The notes under the pieces are model-generated. The model did not search any database, was not told the origin of the DNA, and worked only from the letters and a program-made list of their open reading frames with translations. A stretch of DNA of 64,000 bases from Xenorhabdus doucetiae (GTDB taxonomy: Bacteria > Pseudomonadota > Gammaproteobacteria > Enterobacterales > Enterobacteriaceae): contig NZ_FO704550.1 in the NCBI RefSeq assembly GCF_000968195.1, forward strand, positions 1,736,001 to 1,800,000, read 5' to 3'. A program made the position numbers and the translations under genes. This document shows, one piece after another, positions 37,968 through 47,100 of this stretch. Position 1 is the first letter of the stretch, and each line of letters opens with the position of its first letter.

Positions 37968-38021
37968 CTATCAATGAGAGAACCGGCAATGAAAAAACCG
38001 GAAAGAGAGCGGGAATAACCT

Positions 38022-38915
38022 ATGAAGAAAGTGGGTTTGAGAATTGATGTGGATACCTACCGGGGGACTCAGGAAGGTGTACCACGGTTGCTTGAGATTT
38101 TACAAAAGCACCATATTCAAGCCAGCTTTTTTTTCAGTGTTGGCCCGGACAACATGGGGCGTCATTTATGGCGCCTGCTGCGTCCGAAATTTTTCTGGAA
38201 AATGCTGAGATCAAATGCAGCGTCTCTCTATGGTCTGGATATCTTGCTGGCGGGTACTGCCTGGCCGGGAAAAAAAATCGCCCAAAATCTCGGATACCTG
38301 ATGAAACAAACTATGGATGCCGGTCATGAAATTGGTTTACATGCCTGGGATCATCAGGGTTGGCAGGCAAACGTGGGGCGTTGGTCGGCGGATGAGTTAG
38401 CAGAACAAGTCAAATTAGGCATTGATGCCTTGGAAAAAGCCACCGGGAAAGCCGTGATCTGTTCAGCCGTTGCGGGTTGGCGGGCAGATGAGCGCGTGCT
38501 GGCGGTTAAACAACATTTTGGTTTTGATTACAACAGCGATTGCCGGGGAACCCGCCCATTCAGGCCGCTCTTGCCGGATGGAAAAATGGGAACGGTACAA
38601 ATTCCTGTCACATTACCGACGTATGATGAAGTTGTTGGCACACAAGTCAGCGATGCAGATTTTAATCACTTTATCCTTGGCGCGATTAAAAATGATCACG
38701 GGGTCCCTGTTTATACGATCCACACCGAAGTCGAAGGCATGTCGAAGTCTTCACAATTTGAGGCATTGCTGGACATGCTGCACCAGCAAGATATTCAGTT
38801 TTGTAAATTAAGTCATCTGTTACCGGAAGATAGAAGTACGCTTCCTGTTGGGAAAGTGGTTCGTTCGGATTTTCCTGGTCGTGAGGGCTGGTTAGGTTGC
38901 CAACAAGAGGTATAA
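38022..38915 (+). CDS. arnD: 4-deoxy-4-formamido-L-arabinose-phosphoundecaprenol deformylase
   Basis: NodB-type polysaccharide deacetylase removing the formyl group from undecaprenyl-P-Ara4FN on the inner membrane, 297 residues. The RIDVDTY metal-binding Asp pair and GHEIGLHAWDH (His ligands) are present. The short gap after arnA (54 bases) contains its ribosome site. Confidence 0.96.
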   Translation: MKKVGLRIDVDTYRGTQEGVPRLLEILQKHHIQASFFFSVGPDNMGRHLWRLLRPKFFWKMLRSNAASLYGLDILLAGTAWPGKKIAQNLGYLMKQTMDAGHEIGLHAWDHQGWQANVGRWSADELAEQVKLGIDALEKATGKAVICSAVAGWRADERVLAVKQHFGFDYNSDCRGTRPFRPLLPDGKMGTVQIPVTLPTYDEVVGTQVSDADFNHFILGAIKNDHGVPVYTIHTEVEGMSKSSQFEALLDMLHQQDIQFCKLSHLLPEDRSTLPVGKVVRSDFPGREGWLGCQQEV

Positions 38916-38922
38916 CACAGTT

Positions 38923-40584
38923 ATGTTAAATACTCGGATGAATAAAGTGGGAGCCGCGCTGATGGCTCTTTTTTTTATTCTTACTTACTTACTGCCTCTG
39001 GACAGTCGCCTGTTATGGCAGCCGGATGAAACCCGATATGCTGAAATCAGCCGGGAAATGCTGCAACGTGGGGATTGGGTTGTGCCTCACTTCTTGGGTC
39101 TCCGCTATTTTGAAAAACCCGCGGCAGGCTATTGGATCAACAACCTCAGCCAGTGGATTTTTGGTGACAATAATTTTGCTGTTCGCTTTGGTTCCGTGTT
39201 CAGTATCCTAATCAGCGCATGGCTTCTATATCGTTTGGCCATGATGATGTGGCAATGCCGCCAGACGGCGTTTGTTTCCAGCCTGATTTACATTTCCATG
39301 TTCATCGTCTTCTCTATTGGGACTTATAGTGTTCTTGATCCGATGTTTTCTTTATGGATGACGGCCGGGATCGTGAGCTGCTTTTGGGCGCTTAAGGCAG
39401 TGACGATCCGAGAACGCGTTTTGGCATGGTCTGTGCTGGGGTTGACCTGTGGCATGGCGTTTATGACGAAGGGCTTTCTGGCCTTGGCGCTGCCTGTGAT
39501 TGCGATGATACCCATCACGATATACCAGAAACGCTTTTGGGAAATGGTTCGTTTTGGCCCCCTTGCCGTGATTTTTGCTGTTTTGATCAGCCTGCCGTGG
39601 GTGATTGCGATTGCTTTGCGTGAGCCGGATTTCTGGCATTACTTTTTTTGGGTAGAACATATCCAGCGCTTTGCTTCTGACAACGCGCAACATATTGCAC
39701 CTATTTGGTATTACCTGCCCATCGTGATCTTAGGCGTGATCCCGTGGTTAGGATTATTGCCAGGTGCCTTACTCAAAAGCTGGCAAGAGAAAAAAAGTCA
39801 TCCGGAAATGTTTTTCTTGTTTTGTTGGTTTGTTGTTCCATTGGTGTTTTTCAGTATCGCAAAAGGCAAATTGCCAACTTACGTTTTACCTTTCATCGGC
39901 CCTTTAGCCGTGATGATGGCAAAATATGGTGTCGATTGTGTTAAAAATGGCAACATAAAAGTGTTAAAAATGAATGGGCTGGTGAATGTCTTCATCGGGT
40001 TACTGGCCATTCTGGTACTTTTTATTCTGGAAACCGTAAAGTCTCCCGCACTTTATCAGCCCGACGAATGGTTGAAATGGATTGTGGGCATTATTGCCTT
40101 TGGCGCTTGGGGCGGGATAGGTTATCTGTGTTTCATTCACGACGGCAAACATTGGCTATGGGCCGCCGCTTGTTCGATTGTGCTCAACCTGTCTATAGGC
40201 AGTGCATTGCCTGACAGTACCATAAATTCCAAACTTCCCCAGCATTTTATTCAACAAAACGAAAAGGCGTTGGCTGACAGTAAATATATTTTGACACAAT
40301 CTGTGGGGGTGGGGGCGGCGATTGCGTGGGAATTAAAACGCAGTGATATTTATCTGTTTGATCGTCAGGGAGAATTAGAATATGGGCTTGCTTATCCTGA
40401 TAGCCAATACCGCTATATCACAGAAAAAGCATTTCCTGCATGGCTGGCGGAAGCACGCAAAAAAGGCCAGGTAGCGGTTGTTTTTCTATTACCCTCAGAA
40501 GGTGAACTATCTGAATTGCCGGAGCCAGATTTTGTGCGCCGTAACCATAGATTCGTGCTTGTGACTTATAAGAAACAGCCATGA
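38923..40584 (+). CDS. arnT: Ara4N transferase ArnT (lipid A)
   Basis: GT83 integral membrane glycosyltransferase transferring L-Ara4N from undecaprenyl phosphate to lipid A on the periplasmic face. It has 553 residues with about 12-13 hydrophobic segments. The N-terminal loop WQPDETRYAEISREML holds the conserved catalytic Asp/Glu, then FEKPAAGYWINN. The periplasmic C-terminal domain (about 440-553) is intact. It ends overlapping arnE by four bases. Confidence 0.96.
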   Translation: MLNTRMNKVGAALMALFFILTYLLPLDSRLLWQPDETRYAEISREMLQRGDWVVPHFLGLRYFEKPAAGYWINNLSQWIFGDNNFAVRFGSVFSILISAWLLYRLAMMMWQCRQTAFVSSLIYISMFIVFSIGTYSVLDPMFSLWMTAGIVSCFWALKAVTIRERVLAWSVLGLTCGMAFMTKGFLALALPVIAMIPITIYQKRFWEMVRFGPLAVIFAVLISLPWVIAIALREPDFWHYFFWVEHIQRFASDNAQHIAPIWYYLPIVILGVIPWLGLLPGALLKSWQEKKSHPEMFFLFCWFVVPLVFFSIAKGKLPTYVLPFIGPLAVMMAKYGVDCVKNGNIKVLKMNGLVNVFIGLLAILVLFILETVKSPALYQPDEWLKWIVGIIAFGAWGGIGYLCFIHDGKHWLWAAACSIVLNLSIGSALPDSTINSKLPQHFIQQNEKALADSKYILTQSVGVGAAIAWELKRSDIYLFDRQGELEYGLAYPDSQYRYITEKAFPAWLAEARKKGQVAVVFLLPSEGELSELPEPDFVRRNHRFVLVTYKKQP

Positions 40585-40931
40585 GCAGCAATATCCTCTT
40601 ATTGATTTTGGTGAGCTTACTCACTTGCGCGGGGCAATTATGCCAGAAGCAAGCCGTTATTTGTTGGCAGAAAAAAGAGACTCCGCATAAAAAGATATCT
40701 GTGGCGATATGGTTGTCTGGTGCTATTCTTCTGTTGGGCACGGGGATGGTCTTTTGGTTGCGATTATTGCAATTTTTGCCACTGAGCATGGCTTACCCTA
40801 TGCTTAGTATAAACTTTGTCATAGTGACGTTAGTTGGACAATTCTTATACCAGGAAAAGGTGGGGCGAAAGCACTGGATGGGAGTTTGTGCCATTATGTT
40901 CGGCATCTTATTGATGAGTTTGAGTCAATGA
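40581..40931 (+). CDS. arnE: Undecaprenyl-P-Ara4N flippase subunit ArnE
   Basis: SMR-like four-helix membrane protein of 116 residues. With ArnF it is proposed to flip undecaprenyl-P-Ara4N to the periplasm. LLTCAGQLCQKQAV in helix 1 and PLSMAYPMLSINFVIV in helix 3 are family features. The start overlaps the arnT stop (ATGA). Confidence 0.94.
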   Translation: MSSNILLLILVSLLTCAGQLCQKQAVICWQKKETPHKKISVAIWLSGAILLLGTGMVFWLRLLQFLPLSMAYPMLSINFVIVTLVGQFLYQEKVGRKHWMGVCAIMFGILLMSLSQ

Positions 40932-41323
40932 AAGGTTACCTTTGGGGCATGGTAAGTGTCTTGCTGATCACGGTTGCGCAGTTGTTATTGAAATGGGGCG
41001 TTGCCCGTCTGCCGGAACTTTCGTTATCCATGCATTGGCTGGACATTGGTTGGCTTTGGGCAAATCATAATTCTTTGCTGATGATGATGGCAGGATTGGC
41101 GGGGTATGTGCTATCGATGTTATGTTGGTTTTTCGCGTTGAAATACCTGCCATTGAATAAAGCGTATCCTATTATCAGCTTGAGTTATGTTTTTGTTTAC
41201 TTAATGGCGGCGTTATTGCCTTGGTTCAATGAAACGCTCTCCCTGTTAAAAACGTTGGGTGTTTTTTTCATCTTATTGGGTGTTTGGTTAATCAGCAGAC
41301 CGGAAACAAAGCGATCTCATTGA
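40928..41323 (+). CDS. arnF: Undecaprenyl-P-Ara4N flippase subunit ArnF
   Basis: 131-residue partner of ArnE with four hydrophobic helices; motifs TVAQLLLKWGVARLP and LPLNKAYPIISLSYVFVY. I start it at ATG 40928 (MKGYLWGMVSVLL), overlapping the arnE stop by four bases; an upstream in-frame ATG at 40886 would add a hydrophilic tail unlike the family. It is the last gene of the arn operon. Confidence 0.94.
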   Translation: MKGYLWGMVSVLLITVAQLLLKWGVARLPELSLSMHWLDIGWLWANHNSLLMMMAGLAGYVLSMLCWFFALKYLPLNKAYPIISLSYVFVYLMAALLPWFNETLSLLKTLGVFFILLGVWLISRPETKRSH

Positions 41324-41395
41324 TAATGGTTTAGGTAAAATTTGTGGTTTCCATCTATGATGGTTAAGGGAAAGATAATGGCTGAGGAAAAGCAC

Positions 41396-41881
41396 ATGGC
41401 AATAAGAATAAGGCACCTATGTTTATTACTGAGCTTCTTGCTCATTGGTTGTACCAACCCGGTTTCTCAGCCTAACTCGCCTGCGTTGAAAACCGCTCTC
41501 TCTGATCCGATAATGGTTATCGCCCAGTTAAAAGATCAACTTGAACAATGGCATAGTACGCCATATCACTATGGTGGCATGGACAGACGCGGTATCGATT
41601 GTTCTGGCTTTGTTTACCGAACTTTTTATGATCGCTTTAATATCCGGCTTCCCCGGACAACCCATGAACAGACCGCAATAGGCACCCGGATCAGTAAAGA
41701 TGATCTGATGCCCGGGGATTTGGTTTTTTTCAAAACGGGCAGTGGAAAAAGTGGGCTGCATGTGGGTATTTATGATACTCATAATCAGTTTATTCACGCA
41801 TCCACCAGTAAAGGCGTCATACGTTCTTCTCTGGATAATGTCTATTGGCGTCGTGTGTTTTGGCAAGCTCGCAGGATTTAA
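41396..41881 (+). CDS. nlpC: NlpC lipoprotein, NlpC/P60 cysteine peptidase
   Basis: Predicted peptidoglycan endopeptidase anchored as a lipoprotein. From ATG 41396 the signal MAIRIRHLCLLLSFLLIGC gives lipidated Cys19; ATG 41378 (MAEEKH...) also has a ribosome site (AAGGG) but would put two Glu in the signal n-region. The catalytic Cys is in GIDCSGFVYRTF and His in GLHVGIYDTHNQFIHAS. It ends SLDNVYWRRVFWQARRI, nearly as in E. coli. In E. coli it follows btuD; here arn separates it from the btuD relic. Confidence 0.94.
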   Translation: MAIRIRHLCLLLSFLLIGCTNPVSQPNSPALKTALSDPIMVIAQLKDQLEQWHSTPYHYGGMDRRGIDCSGFVYRTFYDRFNIRLPRTTHEQTAIGTRISKDDLMPGDLVFFKTGSGKSGLHVGIYDTHNQFIHASTSKGVIRSSLDNVYWRRVFWQARRI

Positions 41882-41945
41882 CTTCGGTTCCATCATAAAA
41901 ATTCTGAATAATCACTTTTATGGGATATGGCATCTATTTTGATGT

Positions 41946-41982
41946 TTTCAGCCCGTTGAGATTATTTAATCTATGGCTGAAA
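41946..41982 (+). terminator. Possible nlpC terminator
   Basis: TTTCAGCC (41946-41953) pairs with GGCTGAAA (41975-41982) around a long loop that itself holds AGATT/AATCT. Only a loose T-rich stretch follows. Confidence 0.4.
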
Positions 41983-42017
41983 GAAATGGATTTATTTTTC
42001 CATATGAAAGGTTAAAA

Positions 42018-42583
42018 CTACCGACTTTAGTCGGTCAGCTTTAGCTGTGATACTCTGTTACACGAGAGGTGCAATATGGATTACAGATATGGCAGCCACA
42101 CGGTATTTCAGATTGAGTATCATTTCGTGTAGGTAACGAAATACAGATACAAGGTACTGATAGGTGAAGTTGGCCTACGGGTACGAGAGTTAGTTCGTCA
42201 GACATGTGAAGCGTTTGAAATCAGGATAATAGAAGGAGTCGTAAGCAAAGACCATGTACACGTACTGGTGAGTTGTCCTCCGACCTTAGCGCCCTCAGAA
42301 ATCATGAGGCGAATAAAGGGAAGGACAGCGAACAAGTTGTTTGAAGAGTTTGCTCACCTGAAAAAGCGTTACAGGGGTCAGCATTTTTGGGGCAGAGGCT
42401 ATTTTTGTGCGACGGTAGGCCAATTAACGGAAGAGATGATAAAGGCCTATCTGGAGCATCATTTTGAACCAAACCCGAATGATAATTTCAGGCTGGATAA
42501 TTGACGCATCGTTGAGCCGATGCGTATTCGGACTTTCAGTCCGTTAATCACTAACCCACCGACTTTAGTCGATGGGTTAGTGA
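42018..42583 (+). mobile_element. IS200/IS605-type insertion sequence
   Basis: Left-end hairpins ACCGAC-TTTA-GTCGGT (42020-42035) and CAGC-TTTA-GCTG (42036-42047). Right-end hairpin TCACTAACCCA ... TGGGTTAGTGA (42548-42583). Ends are hairpins rather than inverted terminal repeats, as in single-strand transposing IS200 elements. It encodes one transposase, interrupted by a stop codon. No TnpB/IscB gene. Exact cleavage sites not determined. Confidence 0.8.
42076..42504 (+). pseudogene. tnpA: IS200-type TnpA (Y1 HUH transposase) with premature stop
   Basis: The frame opens at ATG 42076 (MDYRYGSHTVFQIEYHFV), hits TAG at 42130 where the family has Trp (YHFVW-TKYR), then continues to 42504 without another stop. 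The HUH motif is in SKDHVHVLVSCPP and the catalytic Tyr in EEMIKAYLEHHFE. The read-through length, about 142 residues, is normal. A single TGG-to-TAG change accounts for inactivation; amber suppression is not excluded but unlikely. Confidence 0.85.
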
Positions 42584-42619
42584 GTTATGTGTTTTTTTGG
42601 TAAAGGATAAAATAATATG

Positions 42620-43703
42620 CTTGGATTCGCATATTAAGCGCAACACCGTAATGAACGAAGTAAATGAGTTGGGGTTCCTGTAAATAACTCATTCGGTGTT
42701 TTATAATCTCGTGTCTTACGTGGTCGATTATTTAGTCGGTTTGCCACAAGGTTAACCTCCCGCTCTGATACCTTATTAAAATCGGTTCCTTTTGGGAAGT
42801 AATCTCTGATTAATCCATTTATGTTCTCATTTATCCCTCTTTCCCAAGGGGAATACGGATGAGCAAAATAAATTTTTGTCTCTAAATTTTTACCGATCCG
42901 TTCGTGTTCGGCAAATTCGAGTCCGTTATCAAAGGTAATTGTTTTAACTTTATGTTTTTATATTTTAAAAAATTTTTGTTGCCCCCTTTGGCAACCCCTT
43001 TTGTTTTTTTTTTTTCAAGTTTAAATGATGATTGTAATAAAGAATTTTCTTTCAACTAAAGTCAATAAGGCATTTTTACGTTCTTTCCCAACGATAGTTC
43101 CCCTTCCCAATCCCCAATACGTTGTTTTTATCAACAATTTTTGGGCGCTTATCAATTCTGACTCTGTTTTTAATTTTTCCTCTGTGCTCATGGCTTCCAT
43201 AGCGTTTACGATACGGTTTTTTCGCTATCCTAAGATGTTGCCATAAATCACCGCCATTTATTTTATCTTTATAAATCAATCGATAAATTGTTTCATGATG
43301 TAAAGAGATTTTCGCTTCCCGCTTGAGATAACCCACAACTTGTTCCGGACTTAAATCTTGCCAAATTAACTGTTTTATCCACTTTGTTATCTCTGGCGTG
43401 ATTTTTACGGCTTTTACCTTAGAATGACGGCGTTCTAATGCTTTACGCTGAGCTTGTTCAGGTTCATATTTCTCGGCTTCCCGGTTTCGTCTCAATTCCC
43501 GGCTAATTGTTGATGGGGCCCGATTAAGCGACGTTGCAATAAAACGTTGTGTAAAACCGGCTTCTTTTAAGCCGAAAATCTGGTATCTTTCTGTTTCGGT
43601 CAGTTGCGTATAGGCCATAGTGCATTTTCCTTTGGCGAGAAAGATGCCTACTATAGCAACTGACCGCCTTTCTTAGAAATTGCACTTACTATGCGAATCC
43701 AAG
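42620..43703 (-). mobile_element. IS30-family insertion sequence
   Basis: Terminal inverted repeats start CTTGGATTCGCATA at both ends (42620 inward, 43703 inward) and continue with near-identity (TTAAGCGCAA against GTAAGTGCAA). The element is flanked by a 3-bp direct repeat ATG (42617-42619 and 43704-43706), which fits the short duplications of this family. It is about 1.08 kb. The single transposase gene is broken. Confidence 0.88.
42634..43618 (-). pseudogene. IS30-family transposase, multiply frameshifted
   Basis: The N-terminal 165 or so residues are intact (MAYTQLTETERYQIFGLKEAG, HTH region, then PSTISRELRRNRE). Frame is lost near 43105, where GDWEGDTIVGK should be read; TIVGKERKNALLTLVERK continues in another frame. 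A further stretch with a 12-T homopolymer (43004-43015) is scrambled, and the C-terminal third (KVKTITFDNGLEFAEH, HPYSPWERGINENING, NNRPRKTRDYKTPNELF) is again readable to a TAA at 42636. Total span is normal, so decay came from several one-base indels, mostly at homopolymers. Confidence 0.85.
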
Positions 43704-44154
43704 ATGGTTTGTTATAAAAAATGTCAGTGTCATTAAATTGTCAGGGAGCAACAAATTATGATTGCAGGGTAATGGAGTCCATTAATGATAATTTGTGTTT
43801 TATTTGGCAGTATTGTTAATTAAGGTAAGCAAAAATTTTCATTTATATCAAGGGAGATGAAAAAACTCAGTTGCAATAAAAACCATCCTTTATAAAGATA
43901 ATAACTGGTATTAACTTTATATATCTGTTGTACCATCAAGATGGATTTATTATTTCCCTGCTTTATTTTTTTGAAATATTGCATTTTCATCAGTGTGTAT
44001 CTGGATGTTATTGGAACCGTATTGGGCATTTTTTACGATGATTAAATGAAACGCCTTAAGCCTTGATCTTTAGACCTTGATCGTTAAACCCTGATAGTGA
44101 AATTGCATCAAGCATAGGTAGTGTCTGCTCTTCACCAAAACGAGTATTTAAACC
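43704..44154. promoter_or_regulatory. Upstream region of xcnA with three 14-bp tandem repeats
   Basis: 451 bases without a supported gene. Three 14-bp near-repeats lie at 44061-44102: CCTTGATCTTTAGA, CCTTGATCGTTAAA, CCCTGATAGTGAAA, ending 52 bases before the xcnA ATG. They could be operator sites or replication slippage. No strong ribosome site precedes the xcnA ATG. A reverse ORF (43820-44029) has no recognisable features. Confidence 0.5.
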
Positions 44155-47100
44155 ATGAAGAAGACGATTTTTGAGTTGTCAAGATCACAGCAAGCTGTTT
44201 TCAAAATGGAAGCGTTTCATCTGACTGGCTGTCCGTTTTATTTGGGTGTTGCAGTGCGTTTAAATGGAAGCATTCCTCTGAATGGACTCGTGCGAGCAGC
44301 TGAAACTGTTCGGAACTCAATGGATATATTTCACATCGGTTTTGAGACTGATAATGTAGAAATGAATGATTTGGCAACACATTGGCATGGCATACGTCGG
44401 TTAACACCCCATTCCGAAGTAGTCCAAGTCGATTTCAGCAACTACCCGGACTCTGAACAGGCTTTTGAGAGTTGGGCAGACCGCCAAATGTTGATAAAAG
44501 AAAATTTGTCATTGACGCCGGTGCGAATTTTTGCCGTGCATTTCCAACAAGGGCAAACAGGATGGTTTATTAAGGCTCATCATGCTGCTATGGATGGTGA
44601 AGGGTTTTCAGTACTGATAGAACATCTGATGAGGACACTGGAGAAAGCAGAGCCGAATACGGAACCTCTTTTATTTTCGGTTAATGCTGAAGGAGAACAA
44701 AATTATGAAAACTCCCGGCGCAGGCAAAGAGATGAAATATATTGGCGGAGTATTTTTAGTGACAGCACGATTAACGGGTGGGGATCTGATGGGCTGAAAT
44801 CTGACGGGCCGGAATCATCCAATGCCAACAAAATATTGTGTCGGTACCCGATTGGTGATTATCGTACATTAACGCCCCGATCCAGACGTGTACATTACAA
44901 ACTGAGTGAAACCCACAACGATACTTTGCGTCAGTTTAAAAAATCGGGCGGCTCTATTTTTAGATTGTTTTTCGCGGCTGTCGCCTATACGCAAATGGTC
45001 ATTGAAGATGGCAACGGGGCTTTATTACAGGCGCCTATGCTCAACCGTTGGAGTAGTGAAGAGAAACGTTCCGCCGCTATGGCAGTGGCACCTGTTTTAA
45101 TTCCTGTATTTCGTGAAACGGGTGAGGGCGTGGTGGATTGCTATCATGCTCTTAAACAACATTTGCAAAAAGCTGTGGCTCATTCACGTTATGCACCAGG
45201 TGCTCGCTGGAGTGAGTTTGCGTCACAGGATTGGAAGAGGATTACTCCCGCTTTTGGGGTTTCTTACCAAACCGGTATATTTCGGAAAGATGTTTTAGGC
45301 GCAGAAGTATCGATTGAACACATGCAAGCGGTAGAGGCACTTTTCGCGACAATACATATTCACGATCGCTTTGAAGAAGGGGATTTTAAGCTTGAAGCCG
45401 ATTTCCGCAGGATATGGTCATTAGAACAGTGTCACGAATTTTTACGAATAGTCACTGATTATGTAATGGAAGCCGCCTTCGCCGTATTAGAACAACAAGA
45501 AGCAGAACAACAAGAAACGGAACAGAAACAATTAATTAAAAACAGGCAAGAAACCGATTCTTGGAAAGCGCCTTCAACAACGCCGATTGGCGTTCATTTA
45601 TACAATGCGTTTGAGTGTTATGCCGATAACCTGTTATTCAAACAGGCGGCTGATGTTGTGACTTATCGTCAGGGTTTGCAATGGATTAACCAGTTCAGGT
45701 TAAAGTTGCGTGATAGGTTCAACGGGCATGATACACACGGCCCAGTCTTCATTGTGGGAAGACGTACCCCTGAAATCACCCTCGCTTATCTGGCATGTCT
45801 GATTGAGAATATTACCGTGGTTCCCGTTTGTCCTACTATGCCTGTAGCCAGATTATCGGCTATTGCCTGTAATTCTGGGGCATCTCTTTGTATTTACACA
45901 GAGGTGGACAATAGCATTGCAAAAATGCTGAATTTACCTTTATTACCCATTCCATTAGATAAAATAGCCTTAGGTAAAACAGCTTTAGATAAAACAGGGT
46001 TTGAAATTGCATCAAGTGCAGAAAATGGGACAGAACCCATCCACGATAACCCTGCTTATATCCTGTATACCTCTGGCTCGACGGGAGAGCCTAAAGGTGT
46101 GGTGATTTCCCCGATTTCTTTGGCAAATTATGCACTCGCGGCGAAGGAAGTTTATGCTGCGGAAACCCCCTTCAACGCACCTTTATTTACCTCCTTTGGT
46201 TTCGATTTAACACAAACAACGCTTCTGGTGCCTGTTTTATCCGGTGGTTTTATCCAGGCTCATGAACAAGATATTCGTGATAATCCTGAACTGTTGCAAA
46301 TCCTGCTCGCTGATGAGTCATTAACCAGCGTTAAATGCACTCCATCACACCTCTCACTGCTGATTGAAAACAGTCCTGTGCGAAGTCATCCGTTAACGTT
46401 TATTGTAGGCGGAGAAAACTTATCCACCTCTTTGGTGAAGAAAGCCCTAAGTTATTTTCCCGCTGGTAGCAAAGTGATTAATGAATATGGGCCAACAGAA
46501 ACAACAGTGGGATGCTGTATATATTCAATCAGCAGGGAAGAAAGCGATCTTGACGGAAACGATAAGATAAACGCGGCGGTGATGCCTATTGGTCAGGCGC
46601 TGGGCAAAGCAGAGATAGCAGTCAAAGATTCGTGGGGGCAAACGATGCCCCGTGGATTTAAAGGAGAAATCTGGATTGGAGGCCCTGTACTGGCTGATGG
46701 ATATCTCAACAATGCTGCCCAGACAACAGAAAAATTTGTGCATAGTGTTGATGACGTTAGTCGTTGGTACCGCACCGGCGACTTAGGGTTACAGGATGAA
46801 CAAGGTGTATTCCATTGTCTTGGGCGTATTGATGATGAATTTAAGGTGCGTGGTTATCGGATTCATCCGGCGGAAATAGAGAAGGCGGTAGAGGACATAC
46901 TGGTCAGTCTTGATAGGAACGATAATGACAGTTGGAAGCTGAAAGCACTGAAATTGGTCGTTGATGAAAGTGATGGCATTGAAAAATATGAAACAATTGC
47001 TTTGTGCAGTAGCCAACCTATACCCCATGACAATTCTGAATTTCAACTTCGCTTGAAAGCAAAAATCCCTGATGCCTGGATGCCAACGTTGTATTGTGTT

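Noticed and set aside
43004..43015. 12-T homopolymer as a phase-variation tract
   Set aside because: It lies inside an already frameshifted IS30 transposase, so slippage would not switch a functional gene.
43820..44029. 69-codon reverse ORF upstream of xcnA
   Set aside because: No recognisable domain or convincing ribosome site, and it lies in AT-rich non-coding DNA.
44117..44124. GGTAGTGT upstream of xcnA as a second ops element
   Set aside because: It lacks the GGC before GGTAG and has T for C in the core; only a partial match, and not followed by the JUMPstart-like TTAAA.
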